Notes: generated from the sequence alone by a model not told the origin. A DNA stretch of 64,000 bases from Rhizobium albus (GCA_030160035.1 BSNO01000003.1:744001-808000), one strand, 5' to 3'. Shown: positions 37,394-47,795, counted from the stretch's first letter. A program made the numbers and translations.

Positions 37394-38299
37394 ATGCTGA
37401 AACGCATCGCGATCGCGTTGGTCATTCTGGCAGCGGCGCTCGGCGGGACTCTGTGGGCGGTAGCTGCGCCGGACAGGCTGCCCGAGACGGCGTTCGAAGG
37501 CCTGGGCGAACCGGATCTCGCCAATGGTGAGCTGATCTTCAATGCGGGCAACTGCGCCTCGTGTCATGGTGCGTCCGAGACAAGCGATGCGGCGGACGAT
37601 GCGGTTGTGCTCACCGGCGGCCATGCCATCGAAAGCGATTTCGGCACGTTCCATGTCCCGAATATCTCCAGCGGACCGGTGGGGATTGGCGACTGGAGCT
37701 TCGAGGACTTCGCCAATGCGATGCTGCGTGGCGTGGCACCGGATGGCAGCAACTACTATCCCGCTTTTCCCTATGCCTCCTATTCCATGATGGATATCGC
37801 CGACGTCAATGATCTGTGGGGCTATCTCCGGTCGCTGCCTGCCAGCGACAATGAAGCGCCGGCCCACGAGGTGAGCTTTCCGTTCAACGTCAATCGCGCC
37901 ATCGGCATCTGGAAGTATCTCTACATGCCCGACGGCGCCTATGTGTCGATCGATCCGAACGACACGGTGCTGCGGCGTGGCCAGTATCTCGTGGAGGCTG
38001 TCGGTCATTGCGGCGAATGCCACACGCCGCGCGATATTCTGGGTGGGCTCGAGACCGACCAATGGCTGGCCGGCGCACCCAACCCGAGCGGGCAGGGCAC
38101 AATCCCCAATGTCACGCCGGCTGGAAGCGTAGCCGACTGGACCGCTGACGACCTCGCCTACTTCTTCGAATCGGGCTTCACGCCCGACTTCGACAGTGTC
38201 GGCGGCTCGATGGTCGCGGTGCAGCGCGGTCTCGCCACTCTGCCGGCGTCAGACCGGGAAGCGATTGCCGCTTACCTCAAGGTCATACCGGAACACTGA
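37394..38299 (+). CDS. Dihaem c-type cytochrome
   Basis: A 301-residue periplasmic protein with an N-terminal hydrophobic signal/anchor (MLKRIAIALVILAAALGG) and two haem sites, CASCH near residue 55 and CGECH near residue 213. The spacing and the motif YPAFPYASYSMMDIADVNDLWGYL resemble the cytochrome subunit of membrane alcohol, fructose or gluconate dehydrogenases. No dehydrogenase is adjacent, so the electron donor is unknown. Co-directional with the cytochrome c' gene; the two likely act together. Confidence 0.87.
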   Translation: MLKRIAIALVILAAALGGTLWAVAAPDRLPETAFEGLGEPDLANGELIFNAGNCASCHGASETSDAADDAVVLTGGHAIESDFGTFHVPNISSGPVGIGDWSFEDFANAMLRGVAPDGSNYYPAFPYASYSMMDIADVNDLWGYLRSLPASDNEAPAHEVSFPFNVNRAIGIWKYLYMPDGAYVSIDPNDTVLRRGQYLVEAVGHCGECHTPRDILGGLETDQWLAGAPNPSGQGTIPNVTPAGSVADWTADDLAYFFESGFTPDFDSVGGSMVAVQRGLATLPASDREAIAAYLKVIPEH

Positions 38300-38326
38300 A
38301 ACTAGTCATGGCCGCAGGCCAGACTT

Positions 38327-38671
38327 TCAAGCCGCGTAAGAACGGCACCACCGGTTGAACACGATGTGTGCAGCACTTTGCGCCGCATAAAGCCAAGCCT
38401 CGCATTCGGCTTCTGTGCGGAAGCAATGAGCATCGGTGTACTGGTTGATGCCATCGTCGCCCGTGAACGCGCTTTCCTGAGCACCGCGTACGAAGCCTTG
38501 CCAGTAGCTGCCACCCTGCTGTTGCAGGACGTTGCAATTTGCGCCGGATGGGCCACCGAAAAGACCTTGAGCGGCGGCCTCTGGAACGGGCAAGGCCAAG
38601 ATACTTGCGGCCGCGACGCCAAGGCTGGCCAGCGCCACGCGTGCTGTGCCCTTTATGCTGCGATCAGTCAT
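38327..38671 (-). CDS. Secreted small cysteine-containing protein, function unknown
   Basis: A 114-residue protein with a signal peptide (GTARVALASLGVAAASILALP, cleavage near AAAQG). The mature part is short, Gly/Gln/Trp-rich, with four Cys positions: GANCNVLQ, DAHCFRTEAECEAWLY and FNRWCRSY. This pattern suits a small disulfide-bonded periplasmic or secreted protein. I do not recognise a named family. AGGAGG is 9 bases before the ATG at 38671. Confidence 0.6.
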   Translation of the reverse strand: MTDRSIKGTARVALASLGVAAASILALPVPEAAAQGLFGGPSGANCNVLQQQGGSYWQGFVRGAQESAFTGDDGINQYTDAHCFRTEAECEAWLYAAQSAAHIVFNRWCRSYAA

Positions 38672-38772
38672 CGGATCCATCCTCCTGGTATCGAGCACTC
38701 CACCCGTTGATATGGAGACTCAGATGTTACCGGAAACGGGTCGTCACGGCGATGTGACCGCTTAACTCTCAT

Positions 38773-40869
38773 TCATGCGGCCTTGCCGACCACTTTCAGT
38801 GCAAACGCGTATTCATGCGCGATCTCTTCCAAGCGCTGGAAGCGACCGGATGCGCCGGCATGGCCCGCATCCATGTTCGTCTTGAAGAGGATCGGTCCGC
38901 CGCCGGTCATCGTCTCGCGGATGCGGGCGACCCATTTTGCCGGTTCCCAATAAGTGACGCGCGGGTCGGTCAGGCCGGCAATCGCGAAGATCGGCGGATA
39001 GGTCGTCGCCGTCACGTTCTCATACGGAGCATAGGAGGCGATGAGATCATAGGCATCCTTGGATGCGATCGGGTTACCCCATTCGGGCCATTCCGGCGGG
39101 GTGAGCGGCAGGGTGTCGTCGAGCATCGTGTTCAGCACGTCGACGAACGGAACGGCCGCGATGATGCCGCCGAACTTTTCAGGCGCCATGTTGACGACGG
39201 CGCCCATCAGCATGCCGCCCGCCGATCCGCCCTGTGCGACGATTTTCGAGTGGCTGGTGAAACCTTCGGCGACGAGATGATCAGCCGCGGCGATGAAATC
39301 GGTGAAGGTGTTGAGCTTATGCTCGCGGCGGCCCTTGTCGTACCAGCCAAACCCCTTGTCCTTGCCGCCCCGGATATGGGCGATCGCGTAGACGAAGCCG
39401 CGGTCGACCAGCGACAGGCAGTTTGTGTTGAAGGACGCGGGGATGGTAATGCCGTAGGAACCATAGCCATAGAGCAGGCAGGGCGCGCTGCCATCGAGCG
39501 GCGTGTCCTTGTGATAGATCAGGCTGACCGGCACCGTTTCCCCGTCGGATGTGGGCGCCATGACGCGTCGCGTCACATAGTCGTCCGGATTGTGGCCCGA
39601 TGGCACTTCCTGTGTCTTCAGCAGCGTCCGCTCGCGCGTGCGCATGTCGTAATCGTAAAGCTGCGATGGCGTCGTCATCGACGAGTAGCTGAAGCGGATG
39701 ATGTCGGTGTCGTATTCGAGCGAGCCTTGCAGACCGAGCGAATAGGCCTCCTCGTCGAAGGCGATCGCGTGCTCTTCGCCGGTCTCACGGTCGCGCACGA
39801 TGATGCGTGGCAGGGAGTTTTCCCGTTCCAGCCAGACGAGGAAGCGGGAAAACGCCATGTGCGCCAGAATGAGTCGGCCCGGCTTGTGCGCGACCACGTC
39901 GCGCCAGTTTGCGAGTTCCGGCTGATCGACCGGTGCCTCGACGATCTTGAAATCCTCAGCCCCACCGGCGTTTGTGAGGATGAAGAAGACATCGCCGCCT
40001 TCGGTCAGGTCGTATTCGATGCCGGTTTCGCGCGGCGCGACGAGCTTTGGCTCGGCAAACGGATCATTGGCCGGCAGAAGGCGGAATTCCGACGTTTCAT
40101 GATCGTGGATGTCGATGAAGATGAAGTCATCAAGGCGTGAGCCGCCGACGCCCATGAAGAAGCCGGTGTCGGTTTCTTCATAGATCAGGCGATCCTCGGT
40201 GACCGATGTCCCGAGCCGATGGAAGAATATCTTCGATGGACGATGGTTCTCGTCGAGCCGCGTATAGAAGAAGCCGGAACCATCGGCGCACCAGGTGCCG
40301 CCGCCGCCCGTATTCTCGACGATGTCTTCCAGATCCTGCCCCGAAGCGAGATCGCGCACCTTGACGGTGTAGAACTCCGAGCCCTTGTCGTCGTAACCCC
40401 AGATGGTGCGGGAATGGTCGGGGCTGTGGCTTGAGCCGGCGAGACGGAAGTAATCTCTGCCTGCGGCCTCTGCATCGCCGTCCAGAATGATCTCGCGGCC
40501 GCTTCCGTCGCGGGCTTCACGAAAATAGCGGGGCTGCTCGCCGCCGGTCACAAACTCGGTGCCGTAGGCAAACGGCCCATCCGGCGAGGGGACGGAGGAA
40601 TCATCCTCCTTGATCCGCGCCTTCATCTCCTTGAATAGCTGATCGCGAAGCACCGTCGTGTCGGCCAAAGCTGCGCGCTGATAGGAGTTTTCTGCCTCCA
40701 GATGCTGCCGGATCTCCGGCTCCAGCGTCTCCGGGCGCTTGAACATCTCCTGCCAGTTCGCCGTCCTCAGCCACGCATAGTCGTCGGTCCGGGTGACGCC
40801 ATGGCGAGTATCCGTGGTCGGACGACGCTCCGCGCGAGGGGCATCTGGAAGATCGTTGAAGGCGGTCAA
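38773..40869 (-). CDS. ptrB: Oligopeptidase B (S9A prolyl oligopeptidase family)
   Basis: A 698-residue cytoplasmic serine peptidase that cuts short peptides after Arg/Lys. The N-terminal beta-propeller (about 70-420) is followed by an alpha/beta hydrolase domain with the nucleophile Ser549 in AQGGSAGGM, Asp in GLTDPRVTYWEP and His in DAGHAGASGR. HIRGGKDKGFGWYDKGRREHK is characteristic of oligopeptidase B. Single gene, likely housekeeping. Confidence 0.95.
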   Translation of the reverse strand: MTAFNDLPDAPRAERRPTTDTRHGVTRTDDYAWLRTANWQEMFKRPETLEPEIRQHLEAENSYQRAALADTTVLRDQLFKEMKARIKEDDSSVPSPDGPFAYGTEFVTGGEQPRYFREARDGSGREIILDGDAEAAGRDYFRLAGSSHSPDHSRTIWGYDDKGSEFYTVKVRDLASGQDLEDIVENTGGGGTWCADGSGFFYTRLDENHRPSKIFFHRLGTSVTEDRLIYEETDTGFFMGVGGSRLDDFIFIDIHDHETSEFRLLPANDPFAEPKLVAPRETGIEYDLTEGGDVFFILTNAGGAEDFKIVEAPVDQPELANWRDVVAHKPGRLILAHMAFSRFLVWLERENSLPRIIVRDRETGEEHAIAFDEEAYSLGLQGSLEYDTDIIRFSYSSMTTPSQLYDYDMRTRERTLLKTQEVPSGHNPDDYVTRRVMAPTSDGETVPVSLIYHKDTPLDGSAPCLLYGYGSYGITIPASFNTNCLSLVDRGFVYAIAHIRGGKDKGFGWYDKGRREHKLNTFTDFIAAADHLVAEGFTSHSKIVAQGGSAGGMLMGAVVNMAPEKFGGIIAAVPFVDVLNTMLDDTLPLTPPEWPEWGNPIASKDAYDLIASYAPYENVTATTYPPIFAIAGLTDPRVTYWEPAKWVARIRETMTGGGPILFKTNMDAGHAGASGRFQRLEEIAHEYAFALKVVGKAA

Positions 40870-41032
40870 TGCGCTGTCTCCAAGTGTAATAGTTCGTGTC
40901 GGTATGTGAACGGATAAGCCACATCCGTCCTTGATGAATGGCTGATGAATGGCATCATCAGCCTCGGTTCAGCGAACTGCTGCCACATTTGCGTCATGCT
41001 CGTGTGGCGGTCGCCGGGCGAAGAGGGAAAAG

Positions 41033-41200
41033 ATGATGCGTTGGATCTTCGTTGCGGTCTGGATTGGTGGCCTTGTGTCCGCAGTGCTGGCCGTAGCTGC
41101 AGTGCCGGAGCGCAACGCCTCCGGCATCGTCAACATCCAGCAGCTGTCGCCAAACGCCGTCGACCACACCCGGCTCGAACGCGAGGCCGAGCGGTTCTGA
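41033..41200 (+). CDS. Small membrane-anchored or secreted peptide, unknown
   Basis: A 55-residue frame with an N-terminal hydrophobic segment (RWIFVAVWIGGLVSAVLAVAA) and a short polar tail (ERNASGIVNIQQLSPNA, then Glu/Arg-rich). AGAGGGAAAAG is placed for ATG 41033 or 41036. Codon use is like neighbouring genes. I do not know the family; it could be a real small protein or an open frame by chance. Confidence 0.45.
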   Translation: MMRWIFVAVWIGGLVSAVLAVAAVPERNASGIVNIQQLSPNAVDHTRLEREAERF

Positions 41201-41216
41201 CGCCGGCCGTCGCGCA

Positions 41217-41630
41217 TCATCGGTTGTCGGGATCAAACGCCATCGCCACGCCGTTCATGCAGTAGCGCAGGCCCGTCGGGCGGGGGCCATCCGGAAAAAC
41301 GTGGCCGAGATGCGCGTCGCAATCGGCACAGCGGATCTCGGTTCGGGTCATGAACCATGACCGATCCTTGTGCTCGCTCACGGCTTCAGGCTCGACAGGC
41401 TCGTAAAAGCTCGGCCAGCCGGTGCCCGACTCGAATTTCGTCTCCGACCGAAACAGCGGCTTATCGCAGCAGATGCAACGATAGAGCCCCGGTGCCTTCT
41501 GGTCCCAATTCGGACCGGTGAATGCTCGCTCGGTTCCGTGCTTGCGGGTGACATGGAACTGCTCCGGCGTCAGCTGCTCGCGCCATTCCGCTTCGGACTT
41601 TTCGACTTTCAGTGCCTTGGTGTCGCTCAT
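41217..41630 (-). CDS. msrB: Peptide-methionine (R)-S-oxide reductase
   Basis: A 137-residue enzyme that repairs the R-epimer of methionine sulfoxide. Zn-binding CxxC pairs are seen in CICCDKPLF and [16 protein letters not shown] and the catalytic Cys of [11 protein letters not shown] complete the domain. Most relatives read RYCINS here; the M-N-G variant is mild. The N terminus has the usual about 20-residue extension. No msrA nearby. Divergent from mrpA. Confidence 0.94.
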   Translation of the reverse strand: MSDTKALKVEKSEAEWREQLTPEQFHVTRKHGTERAFTGPNWDQKAPGLYRCICCDKPLFRSETKFESGTGWPSFYEPVEPEAVSEHKDRSWFMTRTEIRCADCDAHLGHVFPDGPRPTGLRYCMNGVAMAFDPDNR

Positions 41631-41723
41631 GTGATGACCATTCGCTTGCGTCGATGCTCGTGTGGTGACAGGTAGTTACTCAACACCGCAAGACAATGAT
41701 GTAAGTGATCGATCGGCCGATGA

Positions 41724-41746
41724 TTATTGTCGACTGTTGTCAATAA
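41724..41746. promoter_or_regulatory. Inverted repeat between msrB and the mrp operon
   Basis: TTATTG (41724-41729) and CAATAA (41741-41746) form a dyad with an 11-base spacer in the 225-base gap between the divergent msrB and mrpA genes. It lies 110 bases before mrpA. No known regulator box matches. Confidence 0.3.
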
Positions 41747-41855
41747 CGTAGACGATCCACTTGCATGGGAACGCGCCTCAAATTAAGTAGGCCGGCACGT
41801 TTTCGCCGCAATCCGTGCGGCGGCAATCCTGCGATAAGAAGGTTCGGGAGAGACC

Positions 41856-44234
41856 ATGGGTGCCGAAGCGGCAGGCACGACGCTGGCGATGATGCTGCTG
41901 CCGTTTATCGCGGCGCTGTTCGCACCTTTTCTCGTTCGTCAGTTGAAGCAGAATGCCGCCTGGGTGCTGGCGGCCGCACCTGCCGCGATCTTCATCTACA
42001 TGCTGGCGCATCTCGATGCGGTCAGCGCGGGTGGGACGATCACGGGCGGCTTCGCCTGGATACCGAGCATTGGCGTCGACTTCTCCTGGTACATCGACGG
42101 CCTGTCGCTCACCTTCGCACTGCTGATCTCCGGCATCGGCACGCTCATCGTCATCTATGCGGGCGGGTACCTCAAGGGGCATCCGCAGCTTGGGCGCTTC
42201 CTGTCCTTCATCCTGCTCTTCATGGGCGCGATGCTGGGACTGGTGCTTGCAGACAACTTCCTCACGCTGTTCGTCTATTGGGAGCTGACGTCGATCACGT
42301 CGTTCCTGCTGATCGGCTTCGATCACACCCGAGAGGCCTCGCGCCGCGCTGCCCTTCAGGCGCTGATCGTGACCGGCGGGGGCGGGCTCCTGCTCTTGGC
42401 CGGCTTGCTTCTCGTCTGGAACGTCACCGGCATCGGTTCGATGTCGGAACTCCTCGCGGCCGGCGACGTGATGCGCGACAGCCCTTACTATCTGGCAGCT
42501 CTCATCCTCGTGCTTGGCGGCGCGTTCACGAAATCGGCGCAGTTTCCGCTGCACTTCTGGCTTCCGAACGCCATGGAGGCGCCGACGCCCGTTTCGGCCT
42601 ACCTGCATTCGGCGACAATGGTGAAGGCCGGTGTCTACCTGCTGATGCGGCTCAATCCCGCATTTGGTGACACGGTGGCATGGGAAACGATTTTGCCCGT
42701 CTTCGGTGGCACGACGCTCATCGTCGGCACGCTGCTTGCCGTGCGCCAGACCGATCTGAAGCTGATGCTCGCCTATACGACGGTGTCTTCGCTGGGCCTG
42801 CTGGTGATGCTCACCGGCTTCGGGAGCGAGCATGCGATCGAGGCGGCTGTGCTCTATCTTGTGGCGCATTCGCTCTTCAAGGGCTGCCTGTTCATGGTGG
42901 CCGGTACGATCGACCATGAAGCGGGCACCCGCGACGTGACCAGGCTCCGCGGCTTGCGGGCTGCGATGCCCATTACCTTTGCAGCCGCGCTGGCAGCGGC
43001 GGTTTCGATGGCGGGCCTGCCGCCATTCTTCGGATTTCTGGCCAAGGAAGAGATCTATTATGCACTTTGGGCGACGAGCCCCTGGGCCTTGACCTTCACG
43101 CTGGTCGCCATTGTCGGCAATGCGCTGATGCTGGTGATCGGCTTTGCCGTTGCCTTGAAGCCGTTCCTCGGCTCGCCGGTGCAGACGCCCAAGCACGCGC
43201 ATGAAGGGCCGGTGATGTTGTGGCTCGGCCCCGTGGTGCTTGCCTCCGCCGGTCTTCTGGCTGCGCTTCTGTCAGGCTTCTTCCATGCCGGGATATCGAC
43301 GCCGATGGCGTCCGCCGTCGCAGGGGAGGCGACGCCGGTTTCCATTTCGCTGATCCCGTCGATCGGAATGCCGCTTTTCCTCTCGATCCTCACCGTCGCC
43401 GTCGGGATCGGTGCCTATCTGGCGGTGGACCAGTTGCGGGGAGCGATCGCAAAGGTCCTTGCAGCCATCGGGTGGGGGCCGGACCGCGGTTTCGACCAGT
43501 TCATGCGCGGTCTCGTCCGCTTCTCGTTCCGCGCTACGGCACTTCTTCAGCCCGGGCGGCTGGACTTCTACGTGAAGGTGACATTTGCCTTCATCGCGCT
43601 CGCGCTTCTCCTGCCGATGGTGATGTTCGACGAACTGCCACAATGGCCGGCCTGGCCGAGCGACATCCGTTTCCACGAACTCGCCATCATCGGCATCGGC
43701 ATTCTCGGTCTCTTCGCGGTGATCGTCGCCAAGGATCGCCTGACAGCCATCGTGTCGCTCGGTATCCAGGGTTTCGCCGTCGCGCTGATCTTCATGCTCT
43801 TCGGCGCCCCGGATCTGTCCTTTACCCAGTTCATGGTCGAGACCCTGTCGGTCGTCATCCTCGCGCTGGTGATGACCCGCCTACGGCTGAATGCCTCCGA
43901 CTACCGGCCGACGGGCGAACGGATCGTCAGCGGCGCTATCGCGATCGCGGGCGGGTTGGCCTTCACGCTCTACCTGCTGAAGGTCACGCAGGGCACGCTC
44001 GACATGCGGCTGACGGAGTTCTTCAACGAATTCTCCCGTCCGATCGCCCACGGCGCCAATATCGTGAACGTCATTCTGGTGGACTTCCGCGGCACGGATA
44101 CGCTGGGTGAGATTGCGGTGGTGACGGTTGCCGGTCTGGCCATCCTCGCACTGCTGCGCGTGCGCACACGTCATCGAACGCGGTCGGTGGTGGATGCGCC
44201 GATCGCACCGCGAACAGCCGAAGGCGAGGCGTGA
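41856..44234 (+). CDS. mrpA: Mrp/Pha-type cation:proton antiporter subunit A
   Basis: First subunit of a seven-part Na+(K+)/H+ antiporter, called Pha in rhizobia where it gives K+ tolerance and pH adaptation. It is 792 residues with about 20 membrane segments and a Complex I NuoL-like core (HAHEGPVM loop, [19 protein letters not shown], and a conserved Lys/His channel). The C-terminal part has the MbhD/DUF4040 region. The start ATG at 41856 follows GGGAGAGACC. Genes B to G follow with overlaps throughout. Confidence 0.95.
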   Translation: MGAEAAGTTLAMMLLPFIAALFAPFLVRQLKQNAAWVLAAAPAAIFIYMLAHLDAVSAGGTITGGFAWIPSIGVDFSWYIDGLSLTFALLISGIGTLIVIYAGGYLKGHPQLGRFLSFILLFMGAMLGLVLADNFLTLFVYWELTSITSFLLIGFDHTREASRRAALQALIVTGGGGLLLLAGLLLVWNVTGIGSMSELLAAGDVMRDSPYYLAALILVLGGAFTKSAQFPLHFWLPNAMEAPTPVSAYLHSATMVKAGVYLLMRLNPAFGDTVAWETILPVFGGTTLIVGTLLAVRQTDLKLMLAYTTVSSLGLLVMLTGFGSEHAIEAAVLYLVAHSLFKGCLFMVAGTIDHEAGTRDVTRLRGLRAAMPITFAAALAAAVSMAGLPPFFGFLAKEEIYYALWATSPWALTFTLVAIVGNALMLVIGFAVALKPFLGSPVQTPKHAHEGPVMLWLGPVVLASAGLLAALLSGFFHAGISTPMASAVAGEATPVSISLIPSIGMPLFLSILTVAVGIGAYLAVDQLRGAIAKVLAAIGWGPDRGFDQFMRGLVRFSFRATALLQPGRLDFYVKVTFAFIALALLLPMVMFDELPQWPAWPSDIRFHELAIIGIGILGLFAVIVAKDRLTAIVSLGIQGFAVALIFMLFGAPDLSFTQFMVETLSVVILALVMTRLRLNASDYRPTGERIVSGAIAIAGGLAFTLYLLKVTQGTLDMRLTEFFNEFSRPIAHGANIVNVILVDFRGTDTLGEIAVVTVAGLAILALLRVRTRHRTRSVVDAPIAPRTAEGEA

Positions 44235-44235
44235 C

Positions 44236-44655
44236 ATGCGTACCCTGATTTTCAGAACCGTCGCACCTTACCTCTCCACGCTGATGATCGTTTTCTCGAT
44301 CTTCGTTCTGCTGCGCGGCCACAACGAACCGGGCGGTGGCTTCATCGGCGGGTTGATCGCGGCGTCGGCTCTCGCGATCTACGGCATCGCCTCCGGCGTG
44401 GCGCCCGTTCGCCGCGCGATCTATTTTCACCCGATGAACATCGCGGCCTTCGGCGTGGTGCTTGGCGCCGTCGCCGGGGTCGTCTCGATCTTCGTCGGCG
44501 TGCCGTTCATGACCGGCCTGTGGATCTATCCCGTGATCTTCGGGGTCGAGGTTCCGCTCTCGACCGTGTTGTTCTTCGACATCGGCGTCTATTTCGCGGT
44601 TGTCGGTACGATCGGTTCGATCGCTCTTGCGCTGGAAGAAAGGGACGAGATCTGA
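44236..44655 (+). CDS. mrpB: Mrp antiporter subunit B
   Basis: A 139-residue subunit with four membrane segments and the family motif [18 protein letters not shown]. The ATG at 44236 lies one base after the mrpA stop; the upstream in-frame region belongs to mrpA. Needed for the intact complex in other bacteria. Confidence 0.93.
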   Translation: MRTLIFRTVAPYLSTLMIVFSIFVLLRGHNEPGGGFIGGLIAASALAIYGIASGVAPVRRAIYFHPMNIAAFGVVLGAVAGVVSIFVGVPFMTGLWIYPVIFGVEVPLSTVLFFDIGVYFAVVGTIGSIALALEERDEI

Positions 44656-45032
44656 TGGAACCGGTTCTCGCGATTTTCGTCGGACTGCTTTTCACCACCG
44701 CCATCTATCTGATGACGTCGCGCCACACGATCCGCATCCTCATGGGCGTGGCGGTGCTTGGCAATGGCGTGAATCTCCTGATCTTCACGTCGGGCCGGCT
44801 CACGCGCGACGTGCCGCCGATCATTCCGGCCGGGCTCGACGCGCCGCTGATCCCGATTGCCAATCCGCTTCCGCAAGCGCTGATCCTCACGGCCATCGTC
44901 ATTTCATTCTCGTTTTTCGCCTTTTTGCTTGTGCTGGGCTTTCGCGCATACCAGGAGCTGGCCACCGACGATTCCCGCGACATGCGTCTGGCCGAGCCCG
45001 CGGATGACCCATTGCCGCCGCTGGGCTACTAG
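44655..45032 (+). CDS. mrpC: Mrp antiporter subunit C (NuoK-like)
   Basis: A 125-residue NuoK-like protein with three membrane segments; IRILMGVAVLGNGVNLLIF and LPQALILTAIVISFS match the family. Its ATG shares one base with the mrpB stop TGA (TGATG). C-terminal tail is polar. Confidence 0.93.
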   Translation: MEPVLAIFVGLLFTTAIYLMTSRHTIRILMGVAVLGNGVNLLIFTSGRLTRDVPPIIPAGLDAPLIPIANPLPQALILTAIVISFSFFAFLLVLGFRAYQELATDDSRDMRLAEPADDPLPPLGY

Positions 45033-45050
45033 CAAGGACCACTGATCAAG

Positions 45051-46619
45051 ATGGCCGGACCTTCCGAGGCAGCAATCGATTATTCCCGCGCATTCGTGAT
45101 GGAGCCGCTGGCGCTGGCCGACTGGCTGGTGATTGCGCCTGTGCCGTACTGCCTGATCGCCGGCGCACTGCTGATGATGCTGCGCAAGAACGCAGAATTG
45201 CAGGCGAAGGCTGCGATCATCGGGCTGATCGGCTTGTTCGTGTTGTGTGGGGCGCTGCTGGCGCATGTGGTCGAAAACGGTCCTGTGACCATGACCATGG
45301 GGCGGTGGCTGCCGCCTTTCGGCATTTCGTTCACGGTGGATGTACTGGGAGCGATTCTTGCGGTTACGGCTTCGATCGTGGCTGTAGCCTGCGCGATCTA
45401 CGCTGCCGAGGATGTCGACACCACCGGCCGCCGCTACGGCTTCTTCTCGTTCCTCTTCCTGATGATGGCCGGCGTGATCGGCGCCTTCGTCACCGGCGAC
45501 ATCTTCAACCTGTATGTCTGGTTCGAAGTTCTGCTGATCGCCTCTTTCGGTCTGCAGGTGCTTGGCTCTGAAGATCGCCAGATCGACGGCGCGACGAAGT
45601 ATGCGTTCCTGAATTTGATTGCGACGACGATGTTCCTCGTCGCGACCGGCTATCTCTATGGCGTGTTCGGCACGCTCAACATGGCCGATATTGCGGCGCA
45701 GACGCGCACCATAGACGATGCCCGTCCGCTCTACACGCTGGCGGCGCTCTACCTCTTCGCCTTTGGCATGAAGGCAGCTGCGTTTCCGGTGAGCTTCTGG
45801 CTTCCCGCCTCCTATCATACGCCGAAAGTCGTCGTATCCGCGCTCTTTGCCGGCCTGCTGACGAAGGTGGGCATCTATGCGCTGGCGCGCACGCTACTGA
45901 TGCTGTTTCCGGACCAACGCGACGCGTTTGCGGATGTCATCGCTTGGGCCGCGATGCTGACCATGCTGCTTGGCGCGTTCGGGGCGCTTGCCCAGACCGA
46001 CTATCGGCGCCTGCTCGGCTACCTAGTCGTTTCGGGGATCGGCATCATGCTCGCAGGAATTGCGCTCGCGACAGTCGAAGCGCTGTCGGCGGCGATCTTC
46101 TACGCACTGCATTCGATGGTCGTCATGACGGCGCTTTACGTGGCGTCTGGCATCGCTGCCCGGATCGGCAAGTCTTTCTCTATGAATGATCTGGGCGGAC
46201 TCTACCGGAGCAACGTGCTCTTTGCGGCAATGTCGCTGGTGTTGTTCTTTTCGGTCTCCGGTTTGCCGCCTTTCAGCGGCTTCTGGCCGAAGGCCATGCT
46301 GGTCCGTGCATCGCTGGACGCCAGCGCGAGCGGGCTCGCGACGATCATTCTCCTGACCGGCTTCCTGACGACCATTGCCGTTGGCCGCGTCTGGGCTCAC
46401 GCCTATTGGAAGCCGGCGCCGGAGACTATGGGCACACCGGCAGCGGCGCAGATGAAGATGACGTCGCTGCTGCCGCTTCTCGCTCTCGTCGCCCTGACTG
46501 TCGGCTTCGGCGTGTTTCCCGAAACGCTGCTGCAGCTGAGCGACAGTGCGGCAGCCGGTCTACTCGATCCGTCTGCCTACATCCAATCGGTCTTTCCCGC
46601 GGAAGGAGCCGTCAATTGA
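45051..46619 (+). CDS. mrpD: Mrp antiporter subunit D (NuoM/N-like)
   Basis: A 522-residue Complex I antiporter-like subunit with about 14 membrane segments. Motifs TGDIFNLYVWFEVLLIASFG and KAAAFPVSFWLPASYHTPKV contain the conserved Glu and Lys of the proton channel. ATG at 45051, 18 bases after mrpC; this is the only junction in the operon with a clear gap. Confidence 0.95.
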   Translation: MAGPSEAAIDYSRAFVMEPLALADWLVIAPVPYCLIAGALLMMLRKNAELQAKAAIIGLIGLFVLCGALLAHVVENGPVTMTMGRWLPPFGISFTVDVLGAILAVTASIVAVACAIYAAEDVDTTGRRYGFFSFLFLMMAGVIGAFVTGDIFNLYVWFEVLLIASFGLQVLGSEDRQIDGATKYAFLNLIATTMFLVATGYLYGVFGTLNMADIAAQTRTIDDARPLYTLAALYLFAFGMKAAAFPVSFWLPASYHTPKVVVSALFAGLLTKVGIYALARTLLMLFPDQRDAFADVIAWAAMLTMLLGAFGALAQTDYRRLLGYLVVSGIGIMLAGIALATVEALSAAIFYALHSMVVMTALYVASGIAARIGKSFSMNDLGGLYRSNVLFAAMSLVLFFSVSGLPPFSGFWPKAMLVRASLDASASGLATIILLTGFLTTIAVGRVWAHAYWKPAPETMGTPAAAQMKMTSLLPLLALVALTVGFGVFPETLLQLSDSAAAGLLDPSAYIQSVFPAEGAVN

Positions 46620-47089
46620 AGCTGTTTCTCGCCAATATTCTTCTGGCATTCGCCTGGGGTGCCGTATCGGGCTCTTTCTCCGAGCTGAACATCGCTTTCG
46701 GCTTTGTGCTCGGCTTTCTGGCACTGATGCTCATCCGCGAGCAGGTCGGCTCGGCGAGCTATCTGACGCGGGCGAAGCGAATCCTCGCCCTCGTCCTTCT
46801 GTTCCTCAAAGAACTGGCACTGTCGGCTTGGAAAGTGGCCGTGCTGGTCGCCTCGCCGAAGATGGACGTGAAGCCCGGCATTCTGGCGCTGCCGCTCGAT
46901 GTGGATCGCGATGGCGAAATCACGCTGCTAGCCAACCTGATCACGTTGACGCCGGGCACGCTGTCGCTCGATGTGTCGGACGACAAGAAGACGCTGTTCA
47001 TCCATGCGATCGACTGCTCCGATCCTGATGGCATCAGGCGCGACATCAAGGGCGGGTTCGAGCAACGCATCATGGAGGCTTTCCGGTGA
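46616..47089 (+). CDS. mrpE: Mrp antiporter subunit E
   Basis: A 157-residue subunit beginning with [13 protein letters not shown]. The start is TTG at 46616, read from TTGA overlapping the mrpD stop by 4 bases; GGAAGGAG is 8 bases upstream and no ATG gives the conserved N terminus. [18 protein letters not shown] is the family motif. The unusual start may set a lower level than other subunits. Confidence 0.9.
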   Translation: MKLFLANILLAFAWGAVSGSFSELNIAFGFVLGFLALMLIREQVGSASYLTRAKRILALVLLFLKELALSAWKVAVLVASPKMDVKPGILALPLDVDRDGEITLLANLITLTPGTLSLDVSDDKKTLFIHAIDCSDPDGIRRDIKGGFEQRIMEAFR

Positions 47090-47433
47090 CAGAGCTTGGA
47101 CCGATCCTCGAAGCGTCTTTGACCTTTGCCTTCGTTGTCTTGAGCTTGGCCCTGCTCCTGTGCGTCTATCGCGTCATCAAGGGACCGACGCTGCCCGACC
47201 GGGTCGTTGCACTCGACATGCTGGTTGCCGTCGCAATAGGGCTGATAGCGGCCATCGGCATCTATACGGGCTTCACGCTCTACGTGGACATCGCGATCGC
47301 TCTCGCACTTGTCGGCTTCCTTGCGACCGTCGCGTTTGCACGTTTCATTCTCGTCAACGCCGAGCGCGGTGCGTCCCAGCCGAATGGCACTGCCAGCCGC
47401 GAGCAAACCGCAGTCGAAGAGAGAGCGTCATGA
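47086..47433 (+). CDS. mrpF: Mrp antiporter subunit F
   Basis: A 115-residue subunit with three membrane segments and [19 protein letters not shown], the family motif. The start is GTG in GTGA, overlapping the mrpE stop by 4 bases. Its C-terminal tail ([12 protein letters not shown]) is polar. Confidence 0.92.
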   Translation: MTELGPILEASLTFAFVVLSLALLLCVYRVIKGPTLPDRVVALDMLVAVAIGLIAAIGIYTGFTLYVDIAIALALVGFLATVAFARFILVNAERGASQPNGTASREQTAVEERAS

Positions 47434-47795
47434 CCCTCGCGATCGAACTTGTCACCGCTGCGCTCGTGGTCGTGGGCGCGATCTTTTCGCTTCTGGCGGC
47501 CGTCGGCATTGTCCGGCTGCCCGACGTGTATTCGCGTATGCACGCGGCATCCAAGGCCGGAACCGTGGGCTCGGGCCTTCTGCTGATCGCGCTTGGTCTT
47601 CATGCGCTGGATGGCGGCACCTTCATGCGCGCCATCGCCGGCGTCATTTTCCTGCTTTTGACTGCACCGATCTCGGCGCATCTTCTTGCCCGTGCCGCTT
47701 ATGCTGCTGGGTATACCTTGTCGCCGCTGACCGTGCTGAACGAAATGCCCGTCGAACCGGGTTCGGCTTCAGCGTCGGGATCCAGGTCTGATTAA
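47430..47795 (+). CDS. mrpG: Mrp antiporter subunit G
   Basis: A 121-residue last subunit with three membrane segments; [25 protein letters not shown] is the family signature in two halves. ATG at 47430 overlaps the mrpF stop (ATGA). No clear terminator follows before the mucR leader. Confidence 0.93.
   Translation: MTLAIELVTAALVVVGAIFSLLAAVGIVRLPDVYSRMHAASKAGTVGSGLLLIALGLHALDGGTFMRAIAGVIFLLLTAPISAHLLARAAYAAGYTLSPLTVLNEMPVEPGSASASGSRSD

Noticed and set aside
41768-41801. GGAAC ... CGTT before mrpA as an EcfG promoter
   Set aside because: The spacer is 25 bases, outside the 16-17 range.
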